Shown: positions 4,926 through 6,090 of the stretch, piece by piece
Position numbering within the stretch: the stretch's first letter is position 1
Layout of the letters: the number at the start of each line of letters is the position of its first letter
From: an uncultured Senegalimassilia sp.
Lineage (GTDB): Bacteria > Actinomycetota > Coriobacteriia > Coriobacteriales > Eggerthellaceae
Direction of reading: 5' to 3'
Assembly: GCA_937925385.1 (NCBI GenBank)
Contig: CALEWN010000149.1
Location: 1-6,090 of the forward strand
Length of the DNA stretch: 6,090 bases
Translations under genes and position numbers: made by a program
Notes under the pieces: model-generated
What the model saw: the letters and a program-made list of their open reading frames with translations, nothing else
Told to the model about the DNA's origin: nothing
The model's database searches: none

Positions 4926-6090
4926 TCAGTAATCGCGGGGAGTGATCTCCTCTTCCAGCTTGCGATAGTCTACCTTGCCCACCGGAGTCATGGGGAGCTC
5001 CGGCACAAACTTGTAGGCCACAGGCTGGACGTATTCGGGCAGCTCCTCCTCGCACATCTGGCGCAGCTCTTGGATCAGCTGTTTTTTCTTGACACCAGCA
5101 GCGGCGGGGGTGAGCACGATGTACACGAATGGCAGGCGGCCCTGCACATGGTCCTGATCGGCACAGCCCACAACGGAGCACTGGTGCACGGCGGGGTGCT
5201 GGCTGACCACGTTTTCAATCATGGAGGGGAAGACTTTGAAGCCGTCGTGGCGGATGATGAGCCGCTTGATGCGGGAATCCAGGTAGACGAAGCCGTCCTC
5301 GTCGATATAGCCGATATCGCCGGTGTGGACCCAGACACGGCCATCCGGGTGCTTGTGCAGGATCATGGCCGTTTCGTCGGGTTTGTTGTAGTAGCCTTTC
5401 ATGGTGGCGGGGCCGCTGATGCACAGCTCGCCGCGCTGACCAATGGGCAGCTCTTTGTCCGTGCCTGGCTCAAACGCCGAGATGAGGGTGTTGACCATGG
5501 GAATGCCCACACTGCCGGGCTTGTTGTTCTTACCGGCGGCCACAGTGGCGGCCGAGGCAACTTCCGTCATGCCATAGCCCTTGGCCATGGGGTACTCCAC
5601 GTTGTGGGAGGCCAGGAATTCGTTGACCGTCTTCTCCGCGCCCAGCGAAATGGCGTCGCCGCCAGCCGCGTAGTTGTGAATGAACGAGAGGTCTTTTTTC
5701 TGAACTTTCGGGTCGGCGGCCAGCTGCTGGTAGTGGGCGGGCACACCGAACATGATCTCGGGCTTGTACTTGAGCACCAGGCTGCCCAGCTTGGCAGGGT
5801 CCAGGTTGGGGATGATGACCACCGTCAGGCCCAGCACCAGCGGCAGGTGCACGCCGCAGGCATAGCCGTAGGCGATGAACGGGGGCATAATGTTCATCAG
5901 CTTCTGCCCTTTCTGGAACAGGGTGTCATAGGCAGAGAACTGCTGTGCAATGGCGTTGAAGCTGTTGTCTGTCAGCATGACGCCCTTGGGCGAGCCCGTG
6001 GTGCCGCCGGTGTGGACCACCACGCAGGCGTGGCCGGGGTCGTAGGGCTCCGCAGCGGTGCTCTGGCCCTCGCCGCCCTCCAGGAACTGC
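4926..6090 (-). CDS. Acyl-CoA synthetase / AMP-dependent ligase, N-terminus beyond the window
   Basis: An ANL-superfamily adenylate-forming enzyme that activates a carboxylic acid with ATP to an acyl-AMP and transfers it to CoA or a carrier thiol. 387 residues are visible; the frame is open to the window edge, so perhaps the first 150 or so are missing and the GTG at 6021-6023 is not the start. Motifs, numbered from the first visible residue: P-loop HTGGTTGSPKG (26-36), YGMTE (172-176), HTGD with the ribose-binding Asp (255-258), the hinge DSRIKR (271-276; a canonical hinge would read GRxKD), and the catalytic Lys372 in PVGKVDY near the end. There is no carrier-protein or condensation domain after it, so it acts as a free-standing ligase. 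The hydrophobic acid-pocket segment suggests a medium/long-chain or aryl acid, but substrate cannot be read from sequence. It is the first gene of the pair with the SGNH hydrolase. Cytosolic; no signal peptide is visible. Confidence 0.9.
   Translation of the reverse strand, partial: QFLEGGEGQSTAAEPYDPGHACVVVHTGGTTGSPKGVMLTDNSFNAIAQQFSAYDTLFQKGQKLMNIMPPFIAYGYACGVHLPLVLGLTVVIIPNLDPAKLGSLVLKYKPEIMFGVPAHYQQLAADPKVQKKDLSFIHNYAAGGDAISLGAEKTVNEFLASHNVEYPMAKGYGMTEVASAATVAAGKNNKPGSVGIPMVNTLISAFEPGTDKELPIGQRGELCISGPATMKGYYNKPDETAMILHKHPDGRVWVHTGDIGYIDEDGFVYLDSRIKRLIIRHDGFKVFPSMIENVVSQHPAVHQCSVVGCADQDHVQGRLPFVYIVLTPAAAGVKKKQLIQELRQMCEEELPEYVQPVAYKFVPELPMTPVGKVDYRKLEEEITPRDY

Noticed and set aside
6021..6023. 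GTG as the start of the acyl-CoA synthetase
   Set aside because: It lies only three codons before the ATP-binding P-loop, the frame remains open upstream to the window edge with plausible coding sequence, and the family needs an N-terminal domain before this point.
1..6090. CRISPR arrays, tRNA or rRNA genes, insertion sequences, attachment sites
   Set aside because: No regularly spaced repeats, no tRNA T-arm or acceptor pattern, no transposase motifs and no terminal inverted repeats were seen on either strand.

Overview
This 6,090-base window looks like two unrelated pieces of gut-bacterial DNA joined end to end. The left piece (1 to about 3,770) is GC-rich with G/C-ending codons. It carries a long DUF1292-type protein on the + strand and, facing it on the - strand, most of an anaerobic ribonucleoside-triphosphate reductase gene (nrdD). 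The gene content and style suggest a strict anaerobe, possibly Coriobacteriia/Eggerthellaceae, but that placement is an inference without any search. The right piece (about 3,775 to 6,090) is an operon-like pair on the - strand: an acyl-CoA synthetase/AMP-binding enzyme cut by the window edge, then a secreted SGNH/GDSL hydrolase 30 bases downstream. Its Lys-rich signal peptide and clean AGAAGGAA ribosome site look more like Clostridia (Oscillospiraceae type).

Layout. Bases 1-170 hold no recognisable gene and end in a strong + strand terminator (130-170). Bases 171-378 are a leader with a candidate promoter (202-230), a long hairpin (283-323) and a ribosome site for the DUF1292-type gene (379-1068), which ends at its own terminator (1087-1123). 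Bases 1124-1502 hold no convincing gene, but contain an imperfect 27-base repeat whose differences fall mostly at wobble positions of one + strand frame. A 13-bp perfect hairpin (1503-1532) separates this from the nrdD 3' end; a possible 35-codon ORF lies between nrdD and the hairpin. nrdD runs on the - strand from about 3,785 down to 1670 and is broken near 2,730 by a small deletion that shifts the frame and removes part of the conserved core. Its 5' end is missing: at 3765-3782 the frame passes without a stop into the hydrolase, giving one 784-codon ORF (2541-4895).

Interpretation. The hydrolase-NrdD 'fusion' joins an exported enzyme to an oxygen-sensitive cytoplasmic one, at a short stretch (AAG ATC GTC AAC GCC ATC, Lys-Ile-Val-Asn-Ala-Ile) that suits both the C-terminus of the hydrolase and the ATP-cone of NrdD. 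The simplest reading is a metagenome assembly chimera at a shared short word, not a new enzyme. The nrdD deletion also sits on a short word and may be a second assembly fault or a real lesion. I found no CRISPR array, tRNA, rRNA, insertion sequence or clearly new system. The most useful leads for real biology are the two-part DUF1292 protein with its structured leader, the wobble-diverged repeat, and the small ORF after nrdD.
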